Source of the DNA: Gemmatimonadota bacterium
Lineage (GTDB): Bacteria; Gemmatimonadota; Gemmatimonadetes; Longimicrobiales; Gaopeijiaceae
Assembly: GCA_041390105.1 (NCBI GenBank)
Contig: JAWKQO010000001.1
Span: 870,001-934,000 of the forward strand
Reading direction: 5' to 3'
DNA: 64,000 bases
This document shows positions 36,224 through 44,260 of this stretch, in pieces. Within the stretch, counting starts at the first letter, position 1. Each line of letters begins with the position of its first letter. The translations under genes and the position numbers were made by a program. The notes under the pieces are model-generated. The model made no database searches. It saw only the letters and a list, made by a program, of their open reading frames with translations, and was not told where the DNA came from.

Positions 36224-36232
36224 ACGCGTGCT

Positions 36233-37342
36233 TCACCGGATCTTCAGTGTGCCGAACGCCAGCATTGCGCAGAGCACTCCGAGGATCCAAAACCGGATCA
36301 CCACCTTCGTCTCGGACCAGCCGAGCTTCTCGAAATGGTGGTGGATGGGAGCCATCCGGAAGATCCGTCGCCCTGCGCCGTAGCGCCGGGCCGTGTACTT
36401 GAACCACCCCATCTGCAGCATCACCGACACGCCCTCGAGCACGAAGACGCCACCGACGATGACGAGCAGGAATTCGGTCTTGAGCAGGATGGCCAGGGTC
36501 CCGATGGCACCGCCGAGCGCCAGCGAGCCGGTATCGCCCATGAACACCTCTGCAGGGTGGGCGTTGTACCACAGGAAGCCGATGGCCGCGCCGGCCAACG
36601 CGACGGCGAAGACGGTCAGCTCGCCCGTCCCGGGCAGGTACAGCAGGCCCAGATAGGCCGAGGTGTCGACGCGGCCGATGAGGTAGGCGAAGATCCCGAA
36701 GACCACGAGTGCCACCGCGCACAGTCCTGACGCCAGACCGTCCAGCCCGTCGGTGAGGTTGACCGTATTGGAGGAGCCGGCCACCACGAAGGCCACGAAG
36801 GCCACGTAGATCGGCGGAGCGAATACCGCCAGCCAATCCGCGAAGAACGGCACCATGGTGGCGTTGGGTTGCATCGCCCCCCAGATGGGACGCCACATCA
36901 ATGTGGCGCCGAGGGCGAGACCGAAGGCGAACTGGCCGATGAGCTTGTAGCGGCCCACCAGGCCTTTGGAGTGTCCCCGTACGACCTTCAGGTAGTCGTC
37001 GAAGAACCCGAGCGCGCCCATCCAGAGCAGCGAGATGAGCGCGGTCCAAGTGAATGGATTGGTCAGGTCGGCCCAGAGGAGGGTGGAGAGCGTCGCGGAA
37101 AGAACGATGAGCACCCCTCCCATCGTCGGCGTCCCGGCTTTGGCCTGGTGACTCTGCGGACCCAGCTCCCGAATGACCTGGCCCACCTTGAAATGGCGGA
37201 GCCACCGGATCGTCATGGGCCCGAAGAAGAACGCGAACAGCAGTGACGTCACCACCGCACCCGCGGCCCGGAACGTCAGGTACCGGAACACGTTGAAGAC
37301 GAAGTACACGTCGCTGAGCTGGGGGAGCAGGTGGTAGAGCAC
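36233..37342 (-). CDS. mraY: Phospho-N-acetylmuramoyl-pentapeptide transferase
   Basis: A 369-residue, ten-helix inner-membrane enzyme that transfers phospho-MurNAc-pentapeptide to undecaprenyl phosphate, giving lipid I. Catalytic aspartates are visible in GFFDDYLKV and NTVNLTDGLDGLASG, and MGDTGSLALGG and the histidine motif IHHHFEKLGW are intact. TPTMGGV near residue 70 is the standard early motif. GTG start, 3 bases after murF. Confidence 0.97.
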   Translation of the reverse strand: MLYHLLPQLSDVYFVFNVFRYLTFRAAGAVVTSLLFAFFFGPMTIRWLRHFKVGQVIRELGPQSHQAKAGTPTMGGVLIVLSATLSTLLWADLTNPFTWTALISLLWMGALGFFDDYLKVVRGHSKGLVGRYKLIGQFAFGLALGATLMWRPIWGAMQPNATMVPFFADWLAVFAPPIYVAFVAFVVAGSSNTVNLTDGLDGLASGLCAVALVVFGIFAYLIGRVDTSAYLGLLYLPGTGELTVFAVALAGAAIGFLWYNAHPAEVFMGDTGSLALGGAIGTLAILLKTEFLLVIVGGVFVLEGVSVMLQMGWFKYTARRYGAGRRIFRMAPIHHHFEKLGWSETKVVIRFWILGVLCAMLAFGTLKIR

Positions 37343-37345
37343 GGG

Positions 37346-38722
37346 TCAGGCCTCCCCCCCGAACGCTGCGCGTAGAGGTTGCAGCAACCGCTCCAGCCGC
37401 ACACCACGGGAGCCCTTGAGCAGCACCAACTCGTCGCCCTTCAGCAGAGACGAGACCCGCGTCACCAGCGCCTCGGGATCTTCGACGCGCACCAGACGTT
37501 CGTCCGTGCGTTCCGGGGCCGCGCTCGCGAAGGCGCCCGTCGCGATCACACGGTCCAGTCGACGCGCCAGAGCGCTCCCCAACACCTGCTCGTGCAGGGC
37601 CCCGCTGCGGTCTCCCAACTCCAACATGCTTCCCAGCACCGCGACCTTTCCTCCCGCATGGGGGAGCATCTCCAGCAGATCCAACGCGGCCTCGACGCTC
37701 TGGGGATTGGCGTTGTAGCAGTCCACCAGCACGCGCAGGGTACCGATGGCGCGCATCTCGCCACGCATACCGGTCGGCTCGACGGAGCCGAGGCCGGAGG
37801 TGGCCACCCGCGGCTCCACGCCGAGCTCTTCTGAAAGGGCGAGTGCCAGAAGTGCGTCGACCACCGCCGCGCGTCCCGGGATACGAAGGCGCACCGGTTC
37901 TCCCTTCCACGTCCACCCGAAGCAGCCCTGATCGTCGACGGCCGCGTCGTCGGGGCGCAGGTCCTGATCGGCCCGGGGGCTCCAGCCGGCCACGCGCACG
38001 GCCCGACCCGTGGCACGGGCCGCCGCCGCCAACTCGGGGGGCTCGTCTCCCACCAGGGCCACACCGTGCGCCGGAAGACCGCGGACCAGCGCGAGCTTCT
38101 CGTGCAGCACGCCTGCGAGGCTTCCCAGGCCTTCGAGGTGCGCTTCCCCCACCGTGGTGACCACCCCCAGGGAGGGCTCGGCTACGTCGGTGAGGGTCGC
38201 GATCTCACCCGGCTCGTTCGTACCCATCTCCAGCAACACGACCTCCGCATCGGCCGGGGCCGAGAGAAGGGTGAGCGGGAGGCCGATCCGGTTGTTCAGG
38301 TTGGCGGTGGTGGCATGCGTGCGCAGGGCGCCACCGATGGCTCCCTTGGCCAGCTCCTTGGTCGTGGTCTTCCCGGACGACCCGGTGATTCCAACCACAC
38401 GCGCAGCCAGGGCTCGACGGCGGTGACGCGCGAGGGCGCCCAGCGCCACCAGCGTATCCGGCACGGCGTACGCAACCAGTCCGACGCTCCCGGCCTCCTC
38501 TGCGCGGTCCTCCCGCACGATCGCACCGCGGGCTCCATCGCGCGCCGCTTCGGCCAGGAACGCATGGCCGTCGAAGCGCTCCCCGACCAGCGCCACGAAC
38601 AGGTCCCCCGTGCGGATGGCGCGCGTGTCGGTTGAGACATCTTCGTACACAGGACGCTGCGAGCCACCTTGTATGCCAAGTGCCTTGCGGACCTCGCGAT
38701 CCGTCCAGCGGAAGGCGGTCAC
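37346..38722 (-). CDS. murF: UDP-MurNAc-tripeptide--D-Ala-D-Ala ligase
   Basis: A 458-residue ligase that completes the pentapeptide by adding D-Ala-D-Ala. The N-terminal substrate domain has DTRAIRTGDLFVAL; the ATP loop GSSGKTTTKE lies at about 114-123; LLEMGTNEPGEI and DCYNANPQSVEAAL are characteristic MurF motifs. No ddl gene for making D-Ala-D-Ala is in the cluster. Its GTG start overlaps the murE stop as GTGA. Confidence 0.97.
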   Translation of the reverse strand: MTAFRWTDREVRKALGIQGGSQRPVYEDVSTDTRAIRTGDLFVALVGERFDGHAFLAEAARDGARGAIVREDRAEEAGSVGLVAYAVPDTLVALGALARHRRRALAARVVGITGSSGKTTTKELAKGAIGGALRTHATTANLNNRIGLPLTLLSAPADAEVVLLEMGTNEPGEIATLTDVAEPSLGVVTTVGEAHLEGLGSLAGVLHEKLALVRGLPAHGVALVGDEPPELAAAARATGRAVRVAGWSPRADQDLRPDDAAVDDQGCFGWTWKGEPVRLRIPGRAAVVDALLALALSEELGVEPRVATSGLGSVEPTGMRGEMRAIGTLRVLVDCYNANPQSVEAALDLLEMLPHAGGKVAVLGSMLELGDRSGALHEQVLGSALARRLDRVIATGAFASAAPERTDERLVRVEDPEALVTRVSSLLKGDELVLLKGSRGVRLERLLQPLRAAFGGEA

Positions 38723-40188
38723 GCGTGGCGTCCCAGGTGCTCATGCACGATACGGCGCTCGTCGAAGGAACGACGCTCACGCCCCACCACCTGGTAGGTC
38801 TCGTGCCCCTTCCCCGCGAGGACCAGCACGTCCTCGGGGCCGGCCATGTCGAGCGCATGTCCGATCGCCGCCCGGCGGTCCGTGATCCGCTCGTAGCGCG
38901 CGGTCCCCAGTCCCGGCACGATCTGATCGATGATCGCGTCCGGATCTTCGGTACGAGGATTGTCGGACGTCACCACGATCCAGTCGGCGTGACGTGCGGC
39001 GGCCTCGCCCATGCGCGGACGCTTCCCGGGGTCACGATCCCCACCAGCACCGAAGAGCACGATCAATCGGCCGCGAGTCAGCGGTCGCAGTGTCTCCAGA
39101 ACCCGGTCCAGTGCTTCAGGGGTGTGGGCGTAGTCGATCAGCACCGTGCATGGAGCCGTCGCCACTCGTTCCAGGCGGCCAGGCACTTGAGGTGCACGCT
39201 CGAGTCCGAGGGCGACTTCCGGAAGGGAGAGCCCCAGCGCCAGCGCCGCCGCGGCAGCACCGAGGGCGTTCTCCACGTTGAAGCGCCCCAGCAGCGGCAG
39301 CTGCACGCGCGCCTTCTCTCCCTTCCATCGCAGGAAGAACGCCGAGCCGCGGTGGTCCATCGTGAGTCCGGTGGCCTCGAGATCCGCCCTCGTCTCGACC
39401 CCGAAGGTCAGCGCAGGCCGCGCGGACAGTCGGCCGCTCCAGGCCTCCTCCTCCGCGTTGATCACCGCCGTCCCACGCTCGTCGATCAACTCCGCGAGCC
39501 GGGCCTTGGCGGCGATGTAGTCGTCCAGGGTCGGATGGTAGTCCAGGTGGTCACGGCTGATATTGGTGAACACCGCCACCTGGAAACGGAGACCATCGAC
39601 GCGACGCTGATCGAGCGCATGCGAGGACACCTCCATCGCCACCGCCCCCACTCCCGCATCGACCAGGGAGCGTAGCCACTGCGCCAGCTGCACCGGCCCA
39701 GGCGTGGTGAGCGACTCCGTGCCAGGGCGCACCGACCCGCCGGGCTCCACCAGCCCCAGCGTGCCAATGGCCACCGCGTCCATCCGGGTGGCGAGCAGCG
39801 CGCGAATCAACAGCGCGGTGGTAGTCTTGCCGTTGGTGCCGGTCACGCCGATCAGCGTCAGCGCTCGCCACGGCGAACCGTAGACCCGCTGCGCGGCCAG
39901 CCCAGCCGCCCGGCGTCCGTCCCGCACCACGACCTGCGGAAGCGTCAGGCCGGGCGTGGGGCGCTCAACCACCGCCGCCACCGCACCGCGATGGGCGGCG
40001 TCCGCGACCGCGTCGTTGGCGTCGAACTGCGTACCGGCCCATGCCAGGAACACGTCGCCCGCCTGCACCGCCCTGGAGTCCTGGGCCGCGCCGGCGAGCA
40101 CCGGATCGCCTGCTCCGGCCACGCCGGTGACGAGCCCCGCCGCCTCCAGCTCCTCACGGAGCGCACTCAGTCGCAACACAGCGCTCAC
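38719..40188 (-). CDS. murE: UDP-MurNAc-L-Ala-D-Glu--meso-DAP ligase
   Basis: A 489-residue ligase adding the third stem amino acid. DSRAVQAGDVFLAW is the N-terminal signature; the ATP loop GTNGKTTT starts at 117; MEVSSHALDQRRV and NISRDHLDYH follow. The C-terminal DNPR motif (TSDNPRTEDP) is the form that selects meso-diaminopimelate, in contrast to the motifs of lysine enzymes, so the organism probably has DAP-type peptidoglycan. The start is GTG 40188 in a GTGA overlap with ftsI; the longer open frame reaches into ftsI and is not real. Confidence 0.96.
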   Translation of the reverse strand: MSAVLRLSALREELEAAGLVTGVAGAGDPVLAGAAQDSRAVQAGDVFLAWAGTQFDANDAVADAAHRGAVAAVVERPTPGLTLPQVVVRDGRRAAGLAAQRVYGSPWRALTLIGVTGTNGKTTTALLIRALLATRMDAVAIGTLGLVEPGGSVRPGTESLTTPGPVQLAQWLRSLVDAGVGAVAMEVSSHALDQRRVDGLRFQVAVFTNISRDHLDYHPTLDDYIAAKARLAELIDERGTAVINAEEEAWSGRLSARPALTFGVETRADLEATGLTMDHRGSAFFLRWKGEKARVQLPLLGRFNVENALGAAAAALALGLSLPEVALGLERAPQVPGRLERVATAPCTVLIDYAHTPEALDRVLETLRPLTRGRLIVLFGAGGDRDPGKRPRMGEAAARHADWIVVTSDNPRTEDPDAIIDQIVPGLGTARYERITDRRAAIGHALDMAGPEDVLVLAGKGHETYQVVGRERRSFDERRIVHEHLGRHA

Positions 40189-42221
40189 GGGCGTGGGTCT
40201 CGACTCCCGTTGCGTGGGGCGGCCACGATGAAGATGGTGTCGCCAGCGGTTCGCACGCTGCCGATGGTCGGACGCGTTCCGGTCACCACGCCCTCCCCGC
40301 TCCAGCGCACTCGGAACCCGGAGGCGTGCAGGCGGCGAACCGCCACGCGCGAGGACAAGCCGCGCACATCGGGCACCCGCAAGGCGCCTTCGGAAGGGGC
40401 TACCGCGACGGCGGGGTCCGGCGTGGGCAGCGCGGCCCAGGCCTCCGCGCTCGAGTGGGCGTCGTCGTTCCCGGCGTCCCGGCCGGCGAAGCGGAAGGGA
40501 CTCGACACCGGCGACCGGCGCGCCTGTCGGCGGGACGTCTTCACCAGGGCACCGCGATCGAGGGGCGTGCCGTGGGCGGCGAGAATGGACTCGAGCGTGG
40601 CCAGTGTCACCGGCGCGGCCACGGATCCGCCGTAGTAGCCACCGCGGGGCCGGTCCAGCTTGACGTACACCACGAGTTGGGGGTCGTCGGCCGGAAAGAA
40701 GCCCACGAACGAGGAGTAGTACGCGCCCACTTCGTATCCACCGACGCCGTAGGCGCGCGCCGTTCCGCTCTTGCCGGCCACGCGGAACATGGACATCTGC
40801 GCACGCGTGCCGGTGCCGTCCTCGACGACATCGACCAGCACCTCGCGGATGGCCCGCGTTACGTCCTCGCTCGCGACGCGGCGCACGACCCGTTTGCGGT
40901 CTTCCCGCACGACGCTGCCTGAGGGGTCGCGGACCTCGCGGATGAGCAAGGGCTCCAGCAGCGTCCCGCCGTTGGCGAGCGCGGCGTAGGCCATGGTCAT
41001 CTGGATCGGGGTCACACCGACCTCGTAGCCGATGGCATGGGAGACGGCGGACTGCGCAGACCATTGCGAGGGGGCCCGCAGCGTGCCCCGCACCTCACCC
41101 GCCAACGGCACTCCCGTGTAGCTGCCGAAGCCGAAGTCCCGCATGGTCTCGTACTGCTCACGCGCGCTGAGGCGCTGGGCCGCCTTGGCCACACCGACAT
41201 TCGAAGAGACGCGCAGCACGTCCGCGAGCGTCATCTTTCCGCCGGCGTGCACGTCGTGCACGGTCCGGCCGTGGATGGTCCAGCTCCCGTTCCCGGTGTC
41301 GATGGAGTCCGACAGCTGCATGAGCCCACGCTCGAGCAGGGCCACCAACGTGATGGGCTTGAAGGTGCTGCCCGGCTCATAGGGCGTATTGACCACCGAC
41401 AGTCCGGGCTGACCGTCCGATCGCAGCGAGACCATCGCCAGGATCTCGCCCGTGCGGGGGTCCACCACGAGGAGGTCGCCGCCCGCGGCGTTGGTGTGCT
41501 CGATCTGGCTCTGCAACGCCTCTGCGGCGATCTCCTGTACGTCCAGATCCAGGGTCAGCGTGACGGACCCTCCCGGGACCGGCGGGCGCACCGTCCAGGT
41601 CTCGCCCGGAATCTCCCGGCCGTACCCGTCCCGGGCGCTGACTTCCTCGCCAGCGGCGCCAGCCAGGATCGCGTCGAACGTCTCTTCGATCCCCCCCAGG
41701 GCCTTTCCGTCGATGATGCTGCCGAGCAGTTGCGTGCCCCGGAGGCCCGCAGGATACACGCGCCGGACCATGCGCTCGGTGTGCACGCCGGCGAGGCCCT
41801 CCAGTCCCTCACGGACGGAAGGCGCGAAGTCGCCAGCGACGTACTTCCACTTCCGGGACGAGCGTACCGCGCTGCGCGCCTCGCTGCGCGAAATGCCGAG
41901 CGCCTCGACCAGGCGCGTTTCCGTAGCGTCCGCGTCCCCAACCTCCCGCGGGGCGATCGCGACCTTGATCCGCTCCTGCGACACGGCGAGTGGAGCCCCA
42001 TTCCGATCGAGAATCGCGCCACGAGCCGCCGGCACCTTCACGGTGCGCTGCTGCTGGTTCTCGGCCAGATCCCTCCACACCTCCGCCTGCAGCACCTGCA
42101 CCTGCACCGCGCGTAGCACGATGGCCAGGCCGGCGAGCACCCAGAAGGCAAGGACCACGCGACGCCGGCCCACGGGGCGACCGACACGGGCTGATGCGGA
42201 TCGGGAGCGGCGACGACTCAC
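40185..42221 (-). CDS. ftsI: Septal peptidoglycan transpeptidase (class B PBP) with C-terminal PASTA domain
   Basis: A 678-residue penicillin-binding protein that cross-links septal peptidoglycan. A basic cytoplasmic start and one membrane helix (about 21-42) precede the dimerisation domain (RGAILDRNGAPLAVS, 68-82). Transpeptidase motifs are complete: Ser285 of STFK (285-288), SSN (339-341) and KSGT (484-487). A low-complexity linker (about 560-613) is followed by one PASTA domain (about 614-668, beginning RVPDVRGLSSRVAV). PASTA tails are common on Gram-positive PBP2x/SpoVD-type enzymes and unusual on Escherichia coli-type FtsI. GTG 42221 overlaps ftsL; the longer frame was rejected. Confidence 0.95.
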   Translation of the reverse strand: MSRRRSRSASARVGRPVGRRRVVLAFWVLAGLAIVLRAVQVQVLQAEVWRDLAENQQQRTVKVPAARGAILDRNGAPLAVSQERIKVAIAPREVGDADATETRLVEALGISRSEARSAVRSSRKWKYVAGDFAPSVREGLEGLAGVHTERMVRRVYPAGLRGTQLLGSIIDGKALGGIEETFDAILAGAAGEEVSARDGYGREIPGETWTVRPPVPGGSVTLTLDLDVQEIAAEALQSQIEHTNAAGGDLLVVDPRTGEILAMVSLRSDGQPGLSVVNTPYEPGSTFKPITLVALLERGLMQLSDSIDTGNGSWTIHGRTVHDVHAGGKMTLADVLRVSSNVGVAKAAQRLSAREQYETMRDFGFGSYTGVPLAGEVRGTLRAPSQWSAQSAVSHAIGYEVGVTPIQMTMAYAALANGGTLLEPLLIREVRDPSGSVVREDRKRVVRRVASEDVTRAIREVLVDVVEDGTGTRAQMSMFRVAGKSGTARAYGVGGYEVGAYYSSFVGFFPADDPQLVVYVKLDRPRGGYYGGSVAAPVTLATLESILAAHGTPLDRGALVKTSRRQARRSPVSSPFRFAGRDAGNDDAHSSAEAWAALPTPDPAVAVAPSEGALRVPDVRGLSSRVAVRRLHASGFRVRWSGEGVVTGTRPTIGSVRTAGDTIFIVAAPRNGSRDPRP

Positions 42222-42499
42222 GAGTCCTCCAGCGGAATGAGCCCGAGCTCGTCTTCTCGGGGTGGGCGGAGTCCCAGAAGGGCGGAGGCTTCGCGAACGC
42301 GCGGTCGGCTCTCCAGGTAACGGATCTTCTGTGCCAGATCGGAACGCTCGTCCCGCTCGAACAGGACGTCGGCCCGCAGCCGCTCCCGCGCTTCCATCAC
42401 CAGGCGAGCCCGGCCCTGGCGCCACGCCACGGCGCTGAGCGCGGCGAGGAAGCAGGCCACGGCCACAGCCACCAGCACGGGAGTGGACGCCCGGTTCAT
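42218..42499 (-). CDS. ftsL: FtsL-like division protein
   Basis: A 93-residue bitopic protein with a short cytoplasmic N-terminus, one membrane helix (about 7-25) and a periplasmic coiled coil rich in Arg, Glu and Leu (RLVMEARERLRADVLFERDE). Sequence identity in this family is always low, so the call rests on size, topology and position between rsmH and ftsI. ATG 42499 is chosen over GTG 42514 because it forms an ATGA overlap with rsmH and has GGAGGG just upstream. Confidence 0.8.
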   Translation of the reverse strand: MNRASTPVLVAVAVACFLAALSAVAWRQGRARLVMEARERLRADVLFERDERSDLAQKIRYLESRPRVREASALLGLRPPREDELGLIPLEDS

Positions 42500-43413
42500 G
42501 CGGCGGCCCTCCACGCGCGCAGCTTGGCGCTACGCGCCCGCGGGTTGCGCTCGGCCTCCTCAGCGGAGGCGGTGACCGGCGAGCGGGTGAGCGTCTCACC
42601 CAGCGGGCGGCCCCGGCACACGCACACCGGCAGGCGCGGCGGACAGACGCAGGAGCGGCTCCACTCCTGGAAGGCGCGTTTCACGATGCGATCTTCCAGG
42701 GAGTGGTAGGCGATGACGACCACGACCGCGCCGGGCGCGAGCGCAGCGCGGATGGCAGGCAACGCGCTCTCCAACGCCTCCAACTCCGCGTTGAGGGCGA
42801 TGCGCAGCGCCTGGAATGCGCGTGCCTTCTCCCCCATCGACGCCGAGCGCCCCAGCGTACGGGACAAGGCCGCCACCAGGTCGTCGCTGACCGCGAACGG
42901 AGCCGCGGCGCGACGCCGCACGATCTCTGCTGCCAATCCCCTGGCCCGGGGCAGCTCGCCGTAATCCTTGAAGATGCGGTGCAGCTCGTCCGCGGACGCC
43001 TCGTTCAGAAGGTCGGCGGCACTCGGCCCCTCGCCCTCCATCTGCATCCCCAGCGGAGCCCCGGGCCGGAAGGTGAATCCGCGGCGATCGGCATCGAGCT
43101 GATGGGAGCTGACCCCCAGATCCAGGAGCGCCCCGCTCAGGGAGCCCGGCGCCACCTCGGCCACGCCGAGGGCCTCGTCGAAGCGGGCGTTCACGAAGCG
43201 AACCCGTTCCCCGAAGGGAGCCAGCCGGGCTCGAGCTGCTGCGAGCGCCTCCGGATCCCGATCCACGGCCAGGAGGTCGCAGGCGGGGCAGTGTTCGAGG
43301 ATCCGCGCAGCGTGGCCCGCCCCGCCCACGGTGGCATCGAGCACCGTGCCTCCGTGAAGGGGGCCGAGGTGCTCCAACACCTCGTCCACCAGGACTGGCT
43401 CGTGGTACGACAC
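42496..43413 (-). CDS. rsmH: 16S rRNA (cytosine-1402-N4)-methyltransferase
   Basis: A 305-residue SAM-dependent methyltransferase (MraW) acting on C1402 of 16S rRNA. YHEPVLVDEVLEHL opens the protein as in most homologues; DATVGGAGHAARIL is the SAM-binding motif I; LLDLGVSSHQLDADRRGF and AYHSLEDRIVKRAF are diagnostic. The GTG start at 43413 lies 10 bases after mraZ with GAGG at a suitable distance; the frame is open upstream within mraZ but that part is not conserved. Confidence 0.96.
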   Translation of the reverse strand: MSYHEPVLVDEVLEHLGPLHGGTVLDATVGGAGHAARILEHCPACDLLAVDRDPEALAAARARLAPFGERVRFVNARFDEALGVAEVAPGSLSGALLDLGVSSHQLDADRRGFTFRPGAPLGMQMEGEGPSAADLLNEASADELHRIFKDYGELPRARGLAAEIVRRRAAAPFAVSDDLVAALSRTLGRSASMGEKARAFQALRIALNAELEALESALPAIRAALAPGAVVVVIAYHSLEDRIVKRAFQEWSRSCVCPPRLPVCVCRGRPLGETLTRSPVTASAEEAERNPRARSAKLRAWRAAA

Positions 43414-43423
43414 GCGAACGACC

Positions 43424-43858
43424 TCATCCGAAGATCTGCAGCGCGAAGCGATCGAAGTCGGGCCCCGCCGCGGCGCGCGCGCTTTCGCTGAAGCGGGCGG
43501 GATCCCAGATCTCGATCCGATCCAGCATCCCCACGAACAGCACCGTGTTTCCCAGCGCGGCCGCCTCCTTGAGCCAGCCCGGAACCAGAAGCCGGCCCTG
43601 CTTGTCGAGGGAGGCATCGACCGCGTTGGCCGTGATCCAGCGCACCTGGTCCTGCGCGTCCTGCGACGAGCGCCTGAAGTCCAGAAGACGGCGGCTCACG
43701 TCCGCCCACGCAGAGGTCGGAAACAGCGTCAGAGCCTGGGGTTGCCATTGGAGGAGCACGAAACCCTCCCCCTCGGCCTGCCGCCGAAGGGGAGCCGGGA
43801 GGCTGACGCGTCCCTTCTCGTCCAGTGAACCCTCGTACCGCCCCAGGAAGCCCGACAC
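43424..43858 (-). CDS. mraZ: Transcriptional regulator MraZ
   Basis: A 144-residue regulator of the dcw cluster, with two AbrB-like half-domains. Each has the DxKGR loop: YEGSLDEKGRVSLPAPLR near the start and ASLDKQGRLLVPGWLK in the second half. In known species MraZ forms a ring and binds TGG-containing direct repeats in front of its own gene. Such repeats are found here just ahead of the start. GTG 43858 is chosen because it gives the usual short lead (SGFLGRYEGSLD); no clear Shine-Dalgarno precedes it. First gene of the cluster. Confidence 0.93.
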   Translation of the reverse strand: MSGFLGRYEGSLDEKGRVSLPAPLRRQAEGEGFVLLQWQPQALTLFPTSAWADVSRRLLDFRRSSQDAQDQVRWITANAVDASLDKQGRLLVPGWLKEAAALGNTVLFVGMLDRIEIWDPARFSESARAAAGPDFDRFALQIFG

Positions 43859-43870
43859 CGCACACCATTG

Positions 43871-43905
43871 TGGGAGAAAGTGGCAGATCGTGGCAAACAG
43901 GGGGG
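43871..43905 (+). promoter_or_regulatory. Probable MraZ operator: 10-base-spaced TGG repeats
   Basis: Read on the plus strand, TGGGA (43871), TGGCA (43881) and TGGCA (43891) recur with exact 10-base spacing, followed by a degenerate GGGGG at 43901. This fits the TGGGN-N5 repeats reported for Escherichia coli MraZ. They lie 13-47 bases ahead of mraZ and reach up to the -10 element, where a bound ring could block transcription. The repeats run on the strand opposite to the gene. Confidence 0.65.
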
Positions 43906-43906
43906 C

Positions 43907-43935
43907 AAGATAGGGGCCACGGGGGTGGCGAGCAA
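43907..43935 (-). promoter_or_regulatory. Candidate sigma-70 promoter of the dcw cluster
   Basis: On the minus strand TTGCTC (43935-43930) and TATCTT (43912-43907) are separated by exactly 17 bases. They match the consensus hexamers at 3 and 4 of 6 positions. Transcription would begin about 7 bases downstream, inside the TGG repeats. It lies after both terminators, as expected for the cluster promoter. Confidence 0.5.
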
Positions 43936-43970
43936 GGGGAGGGGGCGTCTGGGAGGAGAAATGGCGAAAA

Positions 43971-43998
43971 GGCGCCTCGAACCAGGTCTCGAGGCGCC
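43971..43998 (-). terminator. Intrinsic terminator, second of a tandem pair
   Basis: A perfect 10-bp stem (43971-43980 with 43989-43998) with an 8-base loop is followed on the minus strand by TTTTCGCC. With the hairpin at 44155-44184 it should stop transcripts of the TPR gene before the dcw promoter. Confidence 0.7.
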
Positions 43999-44154
43999 TC
44001 GGGGCACGTCCGCCAAACGGCCGGGAGGGCCGGCCGGTAGGATCTATTTTCCGGCTCGGAATGGCGATCCACCCAGCGCGGCAGGAGACGGCCATCGCTC
44101 CCGGGATCGCGGCGAGCCGAGCGAGGCGGACTCCCCTCCCCCGAACACGACAAA

Positions 44155-44184
44155 GCGCCCTGGAGCGATTCCGCTCCAGGGCGC
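44155..44184 (-). terminator. Intrinsic terminator of the TPR gene
   Basis: A perfect 13-bp stem (44155-44167 with 44172-44184) with a 4-base loop is followed on the minus strand by TTTGTCG. It lies about 77 bases past the stop codon of the TPR gene. A further 11-bp GC hairpin (44224-44250) lies between them without a T-run. Together these explain most of the 402-base gap between mraZ and the TPR gene. Confidence 0.75.
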
Positions 44185-44260
44185 CGGGATCCCACAACCG
44201 GAGGGAGAACCTCCGGGGACGGTGCCGGCCGGGGGGACGCCCCGGCCGGCCCGTCAGTCT

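Noticed and set aside
36150..37916. 588-codon open frame on the minus strand across mraY
   Set aside because: It runs through mraY and part of murF in another frame and has shadow-type composition; the real genes are unambiguous.
40189..41064. Extension of murE into ftsI
   Set aside because: The extra residues are a low-complexity shadow of the ftsI transpeptidase region; the GTGA overlap at 40185-40188 gives the normal MurE N-terminus.
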